Shown: in pieces, positions 21,614-22,366 of the stretch
How the letters are laid out: each line of letters opens with the position of its first letter
Numbering within the stretch: the stretch's first letter is position 1
Assembly: GCA_036642795.1 (NCBI GenBank)
Contig: JAVXTH010000023.1
Span: forward strand, 1-22,366
DNA length: 22,366 bases
Source: JAVXTH01 sp036642795
GTDB lineage: Bacteria > Bacillota_I > Bacilli_A > Erysipelotrichales > Erysipelotrichaceae
Reading direction: 5' to 3'
Notes under the pieces: generated by a model
Seen by the model: the letters and a program-made list of their open reading frames with translations, nothing else
Database searches by the model: none
What the model was told of the DNA's origin: nothing
Program-made: the position numbers and the translations under genes

Positions 21614-22366
21614 ATGAACATTAAAGATGATATAATCATTGCTTTTTTAAATGATAACAAGATTGATTGTGAATTTTATGATCAAATCATTGAAGGTAAA
21701 CACTTGTTTCAAGAACCAGATTATAAACGTAAAGAAGTAGTCGTTGAATTAAATAAACAAATTCATGAAATGATGCATTCCTTTTCCATTTTTAATTCAG
21801 CCTTATTCCAACAACTATTCCCCAATTACGATACCTTCTTAGCTGATGTAACACTGATGCTAGTCGTTGGATTACAGCCACCTTATGATGCTTTTAAGAC
21901 ATCGATTGATCAAAAGGATACACTTATTATTGATTTACATCAGATTGCGAATCAAACTCATGAAGTTGATAAAATGATGTATATCATTAAGAATTTTATT
22001 ACCCAGGAAATAGTTAGAATGGGAATTGAACAAGATTATAAAGCAAAGGATGCGCTTTGTTATGAGGATAAAATGGCTTACTTGGTCTTCAAAGAAGGTT
22101 TGATTCATTACCTTAGTTGGGGCGATAACATTCAAACGTATCAATTATATTCAGAAAAATATGAAGAGAAACGAGGCTTGAATTTCATGAAGTTATCCCA
22201 AGCTTTAGAAATTAAGGAGCCATATTTCCAAACGAAACTATTAACGATGGCTATCCATGGAGAATTCTGGGATCGCTTTGCCATCGTTTCCGGAATGTTT
22301 TTATGGGATATTCTTTACCAAGAACAAGGCATACCAGGTATTCTTGATGCTTATCAAAAAGGATGG
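21614..22366 (+). CDS. Zincin-like protein with decayed HExxH motif (3' end missing)
   Basis: Open from ATG 21614 (AAAGGA upstream) to the window edge, 251 codons without a stop. No signal peptide and no membrane helix are evident. The pattern follows gluzincin-type MA-clan proteases of the DUF2268/M1-like kind: DTLIIDLHQI (102-111), then a helix FITQEIVRMGI (128-138) where the HExxH helix is expected, later FKEGLIHYLS (159-168), matching the EGLA.Y helix that carries the third ligand, and FLWDILYQEQGIPGILDAY near the end. In place of HExxH the sequence is QEIVR: the glutamate is kept but both histidines are lost. The family assignment is inferred from motif order and is moderate. Divergent from hsp20. 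Confidence 0.7.
   Translation, partial: MNIKDDIIIAFLNDNKIDCEFYDQIIEGKHLFQEPDYKRKEVVVELNKQIHEMMHSFSIFNSALFQQLFPNYDTFLADVTLMLVVGLQPPYDAFKTSIDQKDTLIIDLHQIANQTHEVDKMMYIIKNFITQEIVRMGIEQDYKAKDALCYEDKMAYLVFKEGLIHYLSWGDNIQTYQLYSEKYEEKRGLNFMKLSQALEIKEPYFQTKLLTMAIHGEFWDRFAIVSGMFLWDILYQEQGIPGILDAYQKGW

Noticed and set aside
21764..21778. HEMMH in the last gene as an active metalloprotease site
   Set aside because: It lies early (residues 51-55) in an N-terminal helix, with no third ligand at the expected distance. The better-placed zincin helix is at 128-138 and lacks the histidines, so HEMMH is probably coincidental.
1..22366. CRISPR array, transposon, prophage or integrated element
   Set aside because: No phased repeats of CRISPR length, no transposase, integrase or phage genes, and no flanking duplications were seen; gene content is housekeeping plus small accessory modules.

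Overview
The window is a low-GC, gene-dense chromosomal stretch from a Gram-positive bacterium of the Bacillota. Evidence for this is RNA polymerase delta subunit (RpoE), a CIRCE/HrcA operator, strong AGGAGG-type ribosome binding sites, many intrinsic terminators, a class A PBP, LuxS, and a SEC-C-tagged methionine aminopeptidase. The overall gene style suggests Erysipelotrichia or a close relative, but that placement is inference. No insertion sequence, prophage, CRISPR array, rRNA or tRNA was seen.

Left part (1-6700, nearly all minus strand): a truncated RDD-PHP fusion protein (membrane domain joined to a PHP phosphoesterase domain) lies downstream of a small zinc-ribbon membrane protein. 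Next comes a 72-residue membrane peptide that looks like a degenerate sortase signal. A purine operon purD-purB-fhs follows, headed by a promoter, a guanine-class purine riboswitch and a terminator whose 5' arm can pair with P1. This reads as a guanine OFF switch by transcription attenuation.

Middle part (6700-12400): map, a 97-aa unknown protein and luxS run on the minus strand. An unassigned small RNA of about 80 nt lies between map and a membrane protein that resembles an M28 peptidase stripped of its metal ligands. That gene is divergent from another membrane protein, and both promoters overlap one perfect 18-bp palindrome. Then come fba, rpoE and a DUF1934 protein, again on the minus strand.

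Right part (12485-22366): a class A penicillin-binding protein. Convergent to it is an OmpR-type two-component system, divergent from a lipoprotein that combines a cytochrome b5-like heme/steroid-binding domain with a SHOCT-like segment and a polyacidic tail. The divergent promoters carry 11-bp-phased repeats of the core TAAT on each side, which makes the response regulator the likely controller of both itself and the lipoprotein. A 454-aa unknown membrane protein follows. Then tatD-mnmE (minus), hsp20 (minus) with a CIRCE element built into its promoter, and finally a truncated plus-strand gene that looks like a zincin-fold protein whose HExxH has decayed.

The parts that look least described are the small RNA at 8598-8680, the two-component/b5-lipoprotein module, the RDD-PHP fusion, and the two apparent pseudo-peptidases.
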